A program made the translations under genes and the position numbers. Under the pieces are notes generated by a model. That model searched no databases. It was not told the origin of the DNA and saw nothing but the letters and a program-made list of their open reading frames with translations. Below are positions 22,061 to 33,786 of a stretch of DNA of 64,000 bases, piece after piece; position 1 is the first letter of the stretch, and every line of letters begins with the position of its first letter. This stretch comes from Owenia fusiformis. Its lineage: Eukaryota > Annelida > Polychaeta > Sabellida > Oweniidae. The stretch is taken from contig CAIIXF020000012.1 in NCBI GenBank assembly GCA_903813345.2, positions 10,892,932-10,956,931 of the forward strand, written 5' to 3'.

Positions 22061-22616
22061 ATGAGTACTTTCTGGGCATAAATACAGTGTTTTTAATAAA
22101 ACAATATGTTTTCTTTCAATTGAAGTACAAATGATAGAAAAAATATCAATCAAACAATTTGAAAAATTATGAATAGGGACCCCATGTCAGCATTTTTTCT
22201 AAATATTGAACCTATTTACTCAAAAGAGGATCTTCTTTTTCTCATTTTTATTGCATGAAAACATTATTATCCTGGAAGTCCTGTCTATCGAAGTATTTCG
22301 TTTTCAAATCTTGCATTCACGCCATGTGGAACAGTCATACTGGGTCATACAAAAATTTAGTATAAATCTAGAGGCCTGTAGATCGACCGATGTCCTGGCG
22401 GGTGCCGTACGGCCATCGGCAGATAGTCTTGCGATACCCATGCGATGTCTTTCAGATTCAATTGATTGCGGGCGCCGTACGATGCCTGTACTAATGTGAC
22501 CATACTCACGATTAGATCAAGACATCGGTGAAAAGTCACCGGCGCCCGGTCGATTTTGAAATCGGCCGATGACTACTCATCGGCCGGCGCCCGGCGGCTA
22601 TGTGACCTAGGCATTA

Positions 22617-25112
22617 CTCATATGGCATAAAGTAATGATCTACTCAGAGTCCCACTGAAATGTTGGTAAATGACAATTTAATTAACTTCTCATCGATGCC
22701 AGGCTTATAATACGTGAATGTTCCTAAAGGTGGGTAAATATGTCAATAGATAAATTGCTCATATCGGACCTGTAGCCAGTAATGTATTTCTCAATAGTGG
22801 TGGTGTTATATTTTGCTTTTTCATAGACATTTGCACCGCACGTGCAATACCTAATTCAGTCCAATTTACTTAATCATATCGTATATTTTTTCCTTAAAAT
22901 ACTGCATGGATCTAAAAGATCTGACCATGAAAAAAAATTATGATCCAAATTTTATCCATATTTTAATCACGCGGTGTTAACTTCGACCGTTAATTTGAAT
23001 TTTTGAAAAACGGTGCAGTATGAAACTCGCAATCCTTGATTTTCGAGCATCTGGTAGGTCAAAAATTCAAATTAACGGTCGAAGTTAGGATCGCGTGTTA
23101 ATGTCAAGTTTGCATTTGTTTCTTTTGTCGCCTGTTTGCCCAGGTGAGCCAAACTCAGCACGATAAAATATTGATCGATCATAAAATAATATACCGTTTC
23201 TACATTTCTCATTTTGAATTTGATTATAATAAGTAATCCATTTCATTCTGACTCTAATCTTATTTTATGTTTAGATTTAAATTTAAAAAATACACGTCAT
23301 CATAAAATATTGATCGTAAAAGAATTAATCAATTTCATTTTGACACAAATCTTATTTTATTTGAGATTTAAATTTTAAAAATACTCCTCATCATTGAAAT
23401 ATTGATTCTAATATAAAAGATACACCATTTTTGGCAAAAACGTTATTCAGAATTGAATTAATGATTTTGTATTAATGAAAACTATTGTGCCATGGAGTTT
23501 AAATACATCAGATACCCTCAAACTTCACCAAACACCACGCAATAAAAGTGTATGCAACCTACTTGGATGTATAGCATCAGATTTGTTAGGTGTTAGGCTA
23601 GACTTGTTTTTCCTAATGCTCAGGACCTGGGCTTAGACCTATAGCCTACTAGGATGTGCAGATCTGCTAGACTCATTCGGAACATAATATTGACTGGCGT
23701 TACTAACTTCTCAAACTACTCACATATGGACAAATTATATATAATGACTGCCCAGTCTCACTGAAGTGTGGTCAAATGACAATCTAACTAACTTAATTAT
23801 CAATCTAATCTAATGCCATTCCAAAATATATCCCGTGTCTCTTTTAAGCAAACCATTTAATGGGCCTTTTGGGCATTATTTTAAATTTAAATCTCCGCGC
23901 AAGTGCAGATTTTTTTCTGGTTTGAAATGTGCCCCCCCCCCACCTTGTTGTTAGCTTCTTGATCCGCCAGTGATTGGTACCAGTAAACTGAACATTTCGC
24001 AATTACCACACTACTGTTCAATATTTTGCTTTGGAACTTGGCAAGAATACAGCACTTTCTTTTTTCTCATCAATTTGAGATGTCAAAATTGTTTAATTTT
24101 TAAATTAAATGTCTGGAATCTGGAGTCTTAAATTGAACTTTGTTCAATTTCACCCATCTAGTTCTGTTCAGCTATAGCCTCCACTCCATCTTTAATTTTT
24201 TACAGTAAACAAACATAAGTTACTAAGATAATATTGGTACTGTTACTAATGATAATTTTTTGAGTGTAACATTTAATTTGTAAATATGAAAATTATCATG
24301 AATTGGTCTCGCCCTAGAAAGGCCAACTATGATTTTTCTTTATTAACCCCCCCTCCCTGAAAATGCCTTAGGGGTATAAGATGACACTTTTACAAAATGA
24401 GGCTTGTACATCGTCGTAGAGGCGGCTAAAATTGCTTGAAATATCATATAGTAACACCCCACAAATGCTCCCCTTCCTTGACGATACTGTACGATACTGA
24501 CGATGTATTGTTGTAAGCCTTATTCGAATATCCCATTCAGAAAAGTTTTGTTTTTAAAGTTAGACTACAAAGGTCAAATCAAGGTCAACGTGACCTAGGG
24601 GTAATTTTCTATCAAAATTTGGTGCCAAAAATAATATATATTTCTTCAAGAAATAATCTATCATCTTTAAAATAAAACAAAAATCAAGATAAACCCGAAC
24701 TTATGCACTTTTAATTAAAGATACATGTAGCAGTTATCGCGAAACCCATTGAAATCGATGATAATCGAAATTGAATACTGGTATTTAAAACATTTCAAGT
24801 TTAACTTGTTTTTTAGCATTCATATTTCAAGATGTACAACAAATACCAATCTGCAATTTTGTAAGAAAAAACACCTAATTTTACCCAACACATATGTTTG
24901 GCCAGTTTTGTCCACAGTTGTTTCCCATTTTATCACGTTTGTCCAAAATTAATCAAACAATAAGTTCCCATCACTTCATAAGCCGTCATAAGGAGAACTA
25001 AAATAACTGACATATTCAGTCAACTCGGTCCATGTAAAGTACGTTATCGATTTGTTGTTTGCTATTTAATTTTGTTGAGATAGGACCAGAGCGGCCATAA
25101 TTCATAATGGTG
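22617..25112. other. Gene-free stretch with a small palindrome
   Basis: No coding region is recognised. A hairpin lies at 22978-23087. A poly-C tract is at about 23931-23941, and several non-coding AT-rich segments with 'AAATATTGAT' repeats follow to 23420. Confidence 0.5.
22978..23087. repeat. Perfect inverted repeat (28-bp arms)
   Basis: TAACTTCGACCGTTAATTTG... (from 22978) and ...CAAATTAACGGTCGAAGTTA (to 23087) are perfect inverted copies over about 28 bp, separated by about 50 bp. It may be a short foldback MITE; no clear target duplication was found. Confidence 0.75.
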
Positions 25113-26196
25113 TTATTTCAGAGCAAAAACATCCCGTGCATATTTCAACACATAATTAAGCTGTTCTCCTTTGAAGATCTTTTTTATCAGACCCACTATT
25201 TTCGTCAGCCCATCAAATGAGAGTGATACTCTGGGTAAATGTGCATCAATCATATCGTTTATTTGGAAGTCAGAATCATGTGGCCAATTGCTGCGATCAA
25301 TTCTATCACGCCGAGTTGAAAGCTCTTTCTTTTTGAAGGGAACATTTGAATGAGTTTTTTGATATTCATAAAGTTTTTGACTTATCAATCTTTCATCTAC
25401 ATAATTTGCAGTCGTGATTTCAGAGTTGACAATGGCACCGAACTTATCATAGTTTATTTTGTGAAGTATTTTATCAATGCCTTTGACTTTGTTTATTTCC
25501 TCGTCTCTTTCTTCATGAACGCTCTCATTGTTTACTCCTTTAAAATAATTATCTACCTTCATTACATCTTTCCATCGGTCCATGGTCATTGAGATATGAC
25601 ACATTGCATAATGTGGGATTTTAACTCCATCGTAGTCAAACGTTCCACAACAAAACGCATTTGTTATTAAGATCTCGGACGAACTATTGTATTTCACGTA
25701 GTCTCTACCTCGCTGTTCAAAAAGCCACAAATCAGCGTCAGTCGTCATTATGATGTCATCAGGTTTTAAACCTGGGACGAAATACGCTACCAATAATCTT
25801 GATGTCATAGCAATCAATGCTTGTAGTTTATGTGTGGTTTCAAGAAAGATCAATTTCACATTAGTGTTCATCTTTAAGTGTTTGAGAATTACTCTTAACG
25901 CTGGATCTGTTGCCCAAGTTGAATAATTCCCAGTTATGACGACTATACTTTTAAAGTTAAGTTTGGCATACACCTGTACGGTAACTGGAAGGTAAAATGC
26001 ATAATTCCAGGAAATGTCTCCATCAATGGTTGGATCCGGAGTTGATGTTGTCATGACAACATACTTTGTTATCTTGTTGTTTTGGGGGGTTTCAAAATCC
26101 TTAACTCTGGATCTAGTTTCTTTAAGTTCTTCATTTTCGAGGGACTTCGCATTGAATGTGTTTTGTTGCGAAATGCTAGCTTCATTTTTGTAATAT
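25113..26196 (-). CDS. Last exon of a putative glycosyltransferase (DxD, nucleotide-sugar-type fold)
   Basis: A single long exon runs from an acceptor (ATATTTTCAG, just above 26196) to the stop at 25113-25115, giving 360 residues without an obvious start methionine; the N terminus is on an unseen upstream exon. The first 45 residues (SLENEELKETRSRVKDFETP) resemble a stem region. The domain then starts: ITKYVVMTTSTPDP, YLPVTVQVYAKLNFKSIVVI, LKMNTNVKLIF, and IIMTTDADLWLF, whose DAD is a candidate DxD metal/nucleotide-sugar site. ITNAFCCGTFDYDG and HYAMCHISMTMDRWKDVM follow. This layout suggests a Golgi type II glycosyltransferase of an invertebrate family that I cannot name. The only ATG within the exon (26054) lies after conserved-looking sequence and is probably not the true start. 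Confidence 0.6.
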
Positions 26197-26226
26197 CTGA
26201 AAATATTAAATTATTAATATATAAGG

Positions 26227-26365
26227 GTTATGTACTGGGAGGTTTTGGATATGGGGTTTATCCAGAGGGAGATATGCATATCTACCTGAGGGACCGTAGG
26301 GACCGAAGGTAGATGTGCATATCTCACGAGGGATGAACCCAATATCCAAACCGACCGTACATAAC
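26227..26365. repeat. 139-bp near-perfect palindrome (hairpin)
   Basis: GTTATGTAC...(26227) pairs with ...GTACATAAC (26365). The stem continues through GGTTTTGGATATGGGGTTTATCC / GGATGAACCCAATATCCAAACC and AGATATGCATATCTACCT / AGGTAGATGTGCATATCT (split here into parts). The loop is only about 10 bases. It lies just upstream of the glycosyltransferase exon, in the intron. Confidence 0.8.
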
Positions 26366-26371
26366 TGCTTT

Positions 26372-26663
26372 ATCCTATACCAAGTAGAGTTTTCTAATTT
26401 TCTTTCATTTTTTTTATTTTTTCAATTTTTTCATATTTTTCTAATTTCTTTTCAATTTTTCAATTGTTTCTATTTTTTATTCAAATTTTTTCTTTTTTTC
26501 AATTTTTTCTTATTTTTTCAAATTTTTATCGAAGCGGGAAGATATGCCCTGGAGCGGGAGATATGGCGGGAGATATGGAGGTTCAGGATATGGAAACCTC
26601 AAAATCAGGATACGGGATATATCTTACCAACTTATCTCCCTAAAACTCTACTTGGCATAGGAT
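26372..26663. mobile_element. 292-bp MITE, ATCCTATACCAAGTAGAG ends
   Basis: ATCCTATACCAAGTAGAGTT and AACTCTACTTGGCATAGGAT are inverted ends. The interior is a long T-rich tract (26395-26525) followed by purine-rich 'GGAGCGGGAGATATGG' sequence. No coding capacity. Confidence 0.7.
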
Positions 26664-26689
26664 AATGAGACATATTATCTTTAAGGATA

Positions 26690-26965
26690 ACACTATCGTT
26701 TAGCAAATCGAACACACGTTTTTGGTATCGCTCACTGTTATAGGTATGAAGATCCCCATCTCAGACTCAATGGTAGACAGTTGAGGTCAATGTGTAAAGA
26801 TCTCTGCCTGTTCATGTAGTAATGGTGTAGAATGGGACACTGTACGAATTAAAAAGGGGAATTTTTATTTTGACAATTCAATTTCACATTCTATGGGTCA
26901 AGTTGCAGAATCTTATATTTGTGTGGTTGAATGAGGAAATGTTGATATAACTATCACGTTTAGGT
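26690..26965. repeat. Dispersed repeat, copy A
   Basis: 'ATCGTTTAGCAAATCGAAC', 'GCTCAC', 'GAGGTC' and 'TTTTTATTTTGACAA' recur in the same order and orientation at 54748-54980, about 28 kb away. The pair shows an interspersed repeat family of about 270 bp; it has no open frame. Confidence 0.6.
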
Positions 26966-27477
26966 ACGAAGCATGGTCTTACAGACATATCATAACAATG
27001 TGATATTGGAACATAACAAGTAAAGAATATTCATTGAGCTCCTATTTCAAAATGATCTGGCCGGTATCTACACTGAAAATGACCCACTTGCCGTATCAAT
27101 TTGAGGGTGGGGTCTTAGAACTTTATCAATCAAGCCCATGCCCACATCGTTACCATGGTGTAAAGCAAATAGTGGAACTCCACCTACAGAAATCCTTGCT
27201 ACGGACCTGACTGTAATGTATGCCATACTCACCTGCAGAGTATGCGCAGGTGAGTATGGAAAATCACACACCTATTTCCATCTCGAAAATTTTAGATAAT
27301 CGGCCAAACGGTTTGCTCACACCATAAAGATGCAGTAATACGTATTATGAAGCATTTTTAACAAAATAACAGTCCCAAATTCAAACTCAGTCACAGTCAA
27401 GAAATTGCAAAATGGCTGCAATTTTCTAACCTGATAGGAAGTCATTGAATTCAGTTGCCATGTTTACACTTTACTTG

Positions 27478-29446
27478 GTCTCACACGCCTAACCATCGAC
27501 AACGTACAGCGACAAAATATACCGTCGTGCACTTTAGATGTACGGTGTCACTATTAATTTTAACTAATATGAAGCAAAAACGATGATGTAGGTGTGGTGT
27601 AGGTTTTAAAAATTAATCTGAGGAATACTTAAAGGATTTTATGTTTAATTTCGTGTGTATTTGATTTGTAAGACATTTACCTTTCTAATTCCGTGAAAAT
27701 ATGAGAATATGTTTCCCAAAGTTACATAATTAAAGCGGCTCTAAGGTCTGTGGAGAGAAAAATGGAGAAATTTTACCTTTTCTGAGCTATCGGGGTGAAG
27801 TTTGGTCCAACATCTTCTTCCTTATTCCTATTTTATAAAAATGTATGCATATGGCAATATTCATCAACCAGTAGAACTGGCAAATCGTTTAGAATCTACA
27901 ATTTCATACAAGGAGTCCCACTCATAGATTTTTCAAATTCTTTCCAAGTCGACGTCGAAACACCTAGCGGGTGAAATTGAAACTAATTTTCTGGCTGCTC
28001 GAATCGATAAAATCTCTGATAGTGTGAGTCTTTTTATGAAATCGTTCTGATAGAAAACACTTAATTAATATTAGAAAGCATTAAATGTTGAATCCGAAGC
28101 GTAATCTGAAATAAAAGTGAAAAAACATTGCGCGGACGTCAGAGAAAAACTTCCGGTTTAATAAAAAATGGCGGACGTCGAAGGAGAAATTATGACGAAG
28201 AATTAGAGGATTTTCCTTTGCCATTATCGATCGTTATAAGGTATGTGCACAAATTCTAGTAGCATACATGGAAAATAGATACATTTTTAAAGGCAACAAC
28301 ATATTCAAAGCTTTCATTTTACGATAGGCCCAGGATCATTGGATACGACTCGGCAATCGATACTCCCACTTTAAGGTCGGTTGAAGATTTAATAAATATT
28401 CACGTTTTTGCTAAAATAATAAAAATTAAAAAAACATAAGTGTACGTTGTCATCTCGATGTACGTTGTCCCATTGAACTTACATATCTGAATTCACAGTT
28501 AACTCTTATGTAGACAACGAATAACATAACACTAAGGGGCAGGGGATCAGATTCATTTAAAACTGAAACGGAACGATCCAGTATTACTAATTCAACTTGA
28601 TTGAATTTTATTTAACCTCTGCACTTTCCAGATATAGCATAAACGGGATTTCGAAAGTCATCTTCGATTAGCTAGTATAGATCTCTCCATGAACTCCTTA
28701 AGATTATTAAAATGCATAAAAGTGCAACATAACGTAACGTACCGACGCCGAATGGTCAAAGAGGTTGGAAGATAACACTCCATGGTCAAATATTAATCAC
28801 CATTTCAACACTTTCACAAAATAAAATAGCATTCAGCAAGAGGTAAAAATCACTTTTACCTGTTTATCTGTACCAGGGATACATGAACGTGTTCGTTGAA
28901 CATCACTTGTTACTCATAAAACCCTTAATGCCTTAATAATAAATCATCGCATTGTTTACTTTTCAATTACAGGGACAATGTACATTGGAGATGACAACGT
29001 ACATTTTTTATTTTTTAAATTATACCAAATACATGAATATTTATAAAACCTTCAACCGTCTTAAATTGTATAGGTTAGAGAAACATATTCTCATGAAAAT
29101 ATTCGGCACTCTTAGACGACAGGGGAGAAAATGATCAAAGGAAATGTGTAAAAAACACATTTTTCCAACCGACCAATCGCATAGGTAGATTAACAAGTCA
29201 ATGAAAAAAATCGAGCACAGCTGGAATATCTTTTAACGTAATTAGAAAGGTAAATGTCCTCAAAATCGAATACACACGAAATCAAACATGAAATCCTTGA
29301 TGTAATCCTCAAATTGATTTTTGAAAACCACAATCAAACCTTCATCATCGTTTTCGCTTCAAATCAGTTGATAGTGACACCGTACACCTAAAGTGTACGA
29401 TTGTATATCTTGTCACTGTACGCTGTCGATGGTCAGTCGTGTCTCA
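27478..29446. mobile_element. Giant foldback element (about 1.97 kb, arms of about 210 bp)
   Basis: The left arm (27478-27694) and right arm (29240-29446) are inverted copies, about 80% alike. They share 'ACCATCGACAACGTACAG' versus its partner 'CTGTACGCTGTCGATGGT', 'GTACGGTGTCACTAT', 'AAAACGATGATG', 'TTCGTGTGTATT' and 'GACATTTACCTTTCTAATT'. A second, inner pair carries TGTACGTTGTCATCTC (28440-28475 and 28970-29006). No transposase is seen. A GC-richer patch at 28130-28240 (TTCCGGTTTAATAAAAAATGGCGGACGTCG) could be an unrelated promoter or first exon; its frame closes after 12 codons. Confidence 0.75.
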
Positions 29447-29769
29447 CAGCCACACAAACTTATACTACCATGATGAAAGTATACAAGGAGTATACGCCAT
29501 ACATTATGAGGTTGCAGAAGAGATTTGAAAATGACAACTGATTCTTTATGACAACTCCAAACGTGGGCGGCCAAAGTCATGGTGGAAAAAAGTGCCAGGA
29601 AAGGGTGAGAAGGCAACAAAAGTTCATAACTGTAAATATATTTAAAGTATTGCAAGCATACCCTAGTTACATCATAAATGATTGCTCTGATTAAATCATC
29701 CAACAAAGTCACACTTGAGAGATTCCAAGATGGTTGAAATTCCAAAAGAGAAGAAGCTTTCACAGTTCA

Positions 29770-30010
29770 GAACTGCCATTAGATCGGGGGGGGGATACTC
29801 ACATATATTGGCTATATGGGAATGTGCCGCTAAAGTGGGTCACTTTTTCGCAGAAAAATCAGATGTGGGTCCCATTTTGAAGAAAAAAACCTAGAACTGG
29901 GTTTACTTTTTGAAAAATCCTAAAACTGGGTACTGTTTTTAAAAAAATCGCCGTAAGTGGGTCTTGTTTTTTAAAAATTACCTTGAAGTGGATCTATTTT
30001 TGAAAGAAAA
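29770..30010. repeat. Short degenerate repeats 'GTGGGTC-TTTTT-GAAAAAT'
   Basis: Units of roughly 35-45 bp, each with 'GTGGGTC' or 'CTGGGT' followed by a T-run and an A-rich stretch, repeat about six times. This looks like a degenerate interspersed repeat, not a gene. A 9-G tract lies at about 29787. Confidence 0.5.
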
Positions 30011-30215
30011 ACATAAGTGCACTCTTTGTGCAAAACTGGAAGATATAGACAATGTGGAGAAGGAGTGATTCTTGTTTGAAAAATAACATGTGACTCAATT
30101 GAGGAATGCAGAAAATTTCCCATCATGCACCCTGACCTTAAACAAGAATTCTAGACCATATATTGAGAAAATCAAACTGAGGTTAAGATGCAATATATAG
30201 ATCCTCATTTGCTCA

Positions 30216-30275
30216 TGTTAGGGGACATTTGGGTAAGAAGGACGGTGGGGCAAGGCGGGCCACCAAGTTTATTTT
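30216..30275. repeat. One-ended relic of the GGGGCAAAACGG element family
   Basis: 'AGGGGACATTTGGGTAAG' followed by 'GGTGGGGCAAGGCGGGCC' resembles the left end and subterminal motif of the elements at 19475 and 41817. No partner end was found, so it is a fragment. Confidence 0.35.
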
Positions 30276-30926
30276 ATCGTTTTCAAATCTATATAAAAAT
30301 TTAAAACCACGCAGTGTAATTCCTTCACACCTTACAAAGTGAACAACAAATGTTCAAAGATCATCCATGTCAAATAATATGATGCCAAAATAATAAAAAT
30401 TGACGATATGAGAGCAAAAATTTCGAGACTAAATACTAAAAAATTCTTTTGGGCTTATCCCGCAGACGGTGTATCCTCTACCAATATTTCAATACATACC
30501 TATAATTATATGCCAATAATAGCAAATTAATGAGAGTCACCGCTTGAATTAATCTTAATCTTATTACATACATTGTCTTTTTATTTTGTTAGTCCTGTAT
30601 GCCCGGGCCTCTACGTCCAAAAAACTTTATTTTTTATCCAAATACGTTTGTTTGGTGCAAATACGATTGCTATAACTGTATTGATTGACGAGATGTCCAA
30701 ATGATTCTCGAACTTAGTGAAAATTGATTTTCGCTCAGTTGCTTCGGTAGTAACCAACAATTGAATGTGAGGCTGAATCTTTAGTCCCGATGTATATATT
30801 ATAATCGAGAGCGCTGATTGGTCAAATCTATGGTTATATCACTGATTTAATAAATCATCCTTAGGGCCAGTTTGCAGTGTGGTCAATGATAATTGAATAA
30901 TTATTACGTTACTTATAAATACAACA

Positions 30927-31492
30927 GTTGTCCACATTGCACACCCTCTGCAAAGCTGGGTTTTCCAATCAATTGTGTCTCATTTACTCCAAAATATGCA
31001 ACCATTCCTTTGTGCAACAGTGCTGTCATGCCAGCATCCCGACCCTGTACGAAAAAATGACCATCAGCAATAATCAGTTTCTTTAATTATCGGATTCAAG
31101 GGGGTTCGTATTACAGATCCAGCGTCACTATAAAATATGGCACCATATTTCGTGACAGCGTCTTGGAGAACCAGCGTTTTCCATGAAAAGTTTTCTACTT
31201 TCCTTTTTTATACGGTCAGGTGTGTTTACAGGCAAGTCATTAATCTGAACATTACACCAACCTCCAGCTTCTTTTTTTGTTCTGGTTGTAATCCAAGATC
31301 GTAGACTATAACAGTCATGTTTGGTTCCCAGTAATGAATAGAACCAGCAAATTCAATGAGTCCGGAAAAATATTGACAATTTGCAGCTTTTACGATTTTA
31401 AAATCTGATATCATGAAATTTGTTTTCAAAGTTGATATCTTTTCTCCTGGGAAATCATCTGTTATAACACCATTTGTAGAGTGTCGAAACAA
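30927..31492 (-). pseudogene. Glycosyltransferase-like pseudogene (DUF1647-like family)
   Basis: The minus strand encodes a recognisable protein only if frames are switched. Frame 1 (31492 downward) has FKIVKAANCQYF, AGSIHYWEPN and VYDLGLQPEQKKK. The frame then shifts to WCNVQINDLPVNTPDR, then to ENFSWKTLVLQDAVTKYGAI and FYSDAGSVIRTPLNPIIKET, then to ADGHFFVQGRDAGMTALLHK with GKPSFAEGVQCGQLL. No valid introns sit at the switches, so there are at least three small indels. The blocks resemble animal nucleotide-sugar transferase-like proteins with the 'YDLGL' and 'Y-S/D-AGS' motifs. The end is truncated near 30927. Decay, or base-call errors in homopolymers, could explain the shifts; three within 300 bp favour decay. 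Confidence 0.55.
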
Positions 31493-32334
31493 CTATTATA
31501 ATTATAGTCGCACAAGGTACAATTTTCTTTTAAGACATTTATGAACTTCATTTTTGTATTTTCAGTTTGATTTATTGTAATTCTATCAGCTCTCTCTCTT
31601 TTTGAAGACATGAATTCTGAGATGCTATTGTATTGTATGTTTATTTAAAGGCCCACTATACTTAATTTAGAAGAAAAGAGGAAAAAGATAATCAGTGAAA
31701 CTTGTTACTCACACACTCGCTCAAATATTACACACATTTACTTTAATATTGAACCAAGATACTAATAACTCACATAGAAAAAAGCATTTGAAGTTCAAAG
31801 ATCATTAGTAGTGCACGTACATGCTGCATGTTTTAAATTACTTTTGATTTTAAAGATGGTTTTTTTAAGGTTAAGTTTTATTTCTTTGCATAATTTTATA
31901 TAACAATATTTAACATACTAGGAAGGCCGAGGTAAAATTACATTGTTGGCCTCCCTATTAAATAAAAGTAGCAAAATAAAGTTGATATAAATGGTTTCAG
32001 ACATGTATTGTAAATGTATTGTTTATAAGAGTCTCAGTGGCCACAGTTGAGATGATGATAACAATAGTGATGATGATGGTGATGAAATGTTGAGGCTAAT
32101 GCTAAATGATAGAATCAACAAATTTGCCGTAAGGTTCATAATATCAGCATTACATTTATCTGAGAACTTATGATCTCCAAAAAGTATGGTGTGGACTTTA
32201 TCTACACTATTTAGACTGGCAAATTCTCTAAAGTTAAAATTTTGCAGCTCTTGTAGTTTTTGGGTAAAGATTGACCTTGTTCCAGTTGATAGAGGGCAGT
32301 AAAGTAATAAATGGGACTTGGTTTGCTGGGCATG

Positions 32335-33786
32335 TCAACAAGGGCAACTTGGGTCTGGATAGTTGTTGAAATTATGCCTAAAAAAGTCTGATTTAAGTGC
32401 TAGGTCTGCTCTTAAACGGTTTAGTTTAATTTCAATAGATCGATTTAAGTTCAATTTTGTTGTCAACACAGACCTAGGGTTTGGGTTATATTTGGTTTTC
32501 TTATACCTTGACTTGAAGGCTGATATTGAGGGGCTGCGTTTAACTTCAGGTGAAATCATTTTCCATATTCTTATTGGTGCTATGGCAGGAGAGTTTGTAA
32601 ATTTCATTGAAGATTTTGCTGGAATATTATATTCGTGCTGGGCACGAAGTACACGCTCTGTACCTGGATTTTTAAGTTCATTGTATATAGATTGTACGTA
32701 ACTAGGAGTCTTGTTTTTGGATACCTTATACATTAGAGTTGCCATTTTTTCTTCTCTTCTCTGACTTAGTGTCTTCCAGTTAAGTGAATTTAAGACTTTG
32801 ATTTCAGAGGAGCCCTTAATGGCCCCAGAGACTAACAAGGCAGCTCTGTAGTGTAACCTATCCAAGGTATTTAGGGCATAATGTGGTGAACAATTATAAA
32901 AGATTGATCCGAATTCTAATTTTGGCAAAATGAACGATAAGTACATTCTTTCAAGGTGTTTGGATGAAATTTTATTTTTCAATGCTGTAAGTGGATTTAG
33001 CATTTTATCAATTTTGACTTTTAGCTGGGCTAAATGTTCTTTGAAGTCAAGGTGGTTATCTAAGATAACTCCAAGATGTTTATGATAATTTACTCTTTCA
33101 ATTATTCTGTTGCTCAAGGTCAAAATAGGAAAGTTTCTTACATTTTGAATAGATTTGGAAAAAATTATCTCTTTGGTTTTCGTGGGCTTAAAGTTAAGCC
33201 CCCAAACCCTTGACCAGTCATAGACATTGTCTAGATCATGTTGTAATAATGTATTTGATGTTAAAACATTTTCAAACTTGTGAACGGGGACATATATAGA
33301 AGTATCGTCAGCATAAATATAACATTTTGATTGGATGACCTCTGGGAGATCATTTATAAATAGCAGAAATAGGATGGGGCCTAGAATAGAGCCTTGAGGC
33401 ACACCAGAGTTTATAAAATTTTCTTCAGAAAATTCGGATAAAGATCCATTAAGGCGTGTGCATACTCTTCTATTGTCTAAGTAGGATTTCATAAGTTTCA
33501 ACAGGTTATCATTGAAGCCATAAGATTTTAGCTTGTGGATAAGTAAATTATGTCTGACTTTATCAAACGCAGACTCGAGGTCCAAAAAGACTCCCCGTAC
33601 ATCCGCTTTGTCTTCAAATGCATTCATTATAAAATTAGTAATACTTAGTAGCTGACTGTCAGTGCTGTGACCAGGCAGGAAACCTGATTGATTTTCATAT
33701 AATAACTTATTATCTAAAAGGAACTTCATCATCTGTTGATGCACTACTTTTTCGAATAATTTGGATATATTACTAAGTAATGTGAC
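32335..33786 (-). pseudogene. LINE reverse transcriptase, 3' part of ORF2
   Basis: This is the downstream half of the split ORF. It opens with VTLLSNISKLFEKVV directly after the inserted element, then NQSGFLPGHSTDSQLL, VFLDLESAFDKVRH, NSGVPQGSILGPILFLLFIN and the catalytic YADDTS (about 33304-33315). The thumb and C-terminal region follow (YHKHLGVILD, RMYLSFILPKLEFGS). The stop TGA at 32335-32337 interrupts a CPC-x-H zinc-knuckle-like motif whose partner His and Cys residues are still encoded downstream. The catalytic core appears intact apart from the insertion. Confidence 0.85.

Larger units (their letters stand above)
18474..22613. mobile_element. Composite Harbinger-like DNA transposon, internally duplicated
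   Basis: Left end TGCCTTGGTCACATAG (18474) and right end CTATGTGACCTAGGCA (to 22613) are inverted copies, flanked by TTA on both sides (18471-18473 and 22614-22616). A 3-bp TWA duplication is typical of the PIF/Harbinger superfamily. The left-end segment of about 167 bp is present twice in tandem (18474 and about 18641). An internal right end occurs at about 21125-21141 (CTATGTGACCTAGGCAT), after which the body starts again without a left end. The body is therefore present as unit 1 (about 18802-21141) and unit 2 (about 21142-22613). The ends are GC-rich with many CATCG/GGCGCC motifs, in contrast to the AT-rich surroundings. Each unit contains a decayed MADF-domain gene; no DDE transposase is seen. 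Confidence 0.75.

Noticed and set aside
26315-26665. 116-codon + strand open frame rich in Phe and Leu
   Set aside because: It translates the T-rich tract inside a MITE.
28160-28250. First exon starting MADVEGEIMTKN
   Set aside because: The frame closes after 12 codons and no partner exon was found; it lies inside the foldback element.
32363-32701. 112-codon + strand open frame
   Set aside because: It is antisense shadow of the LINE reverse transcriptase.
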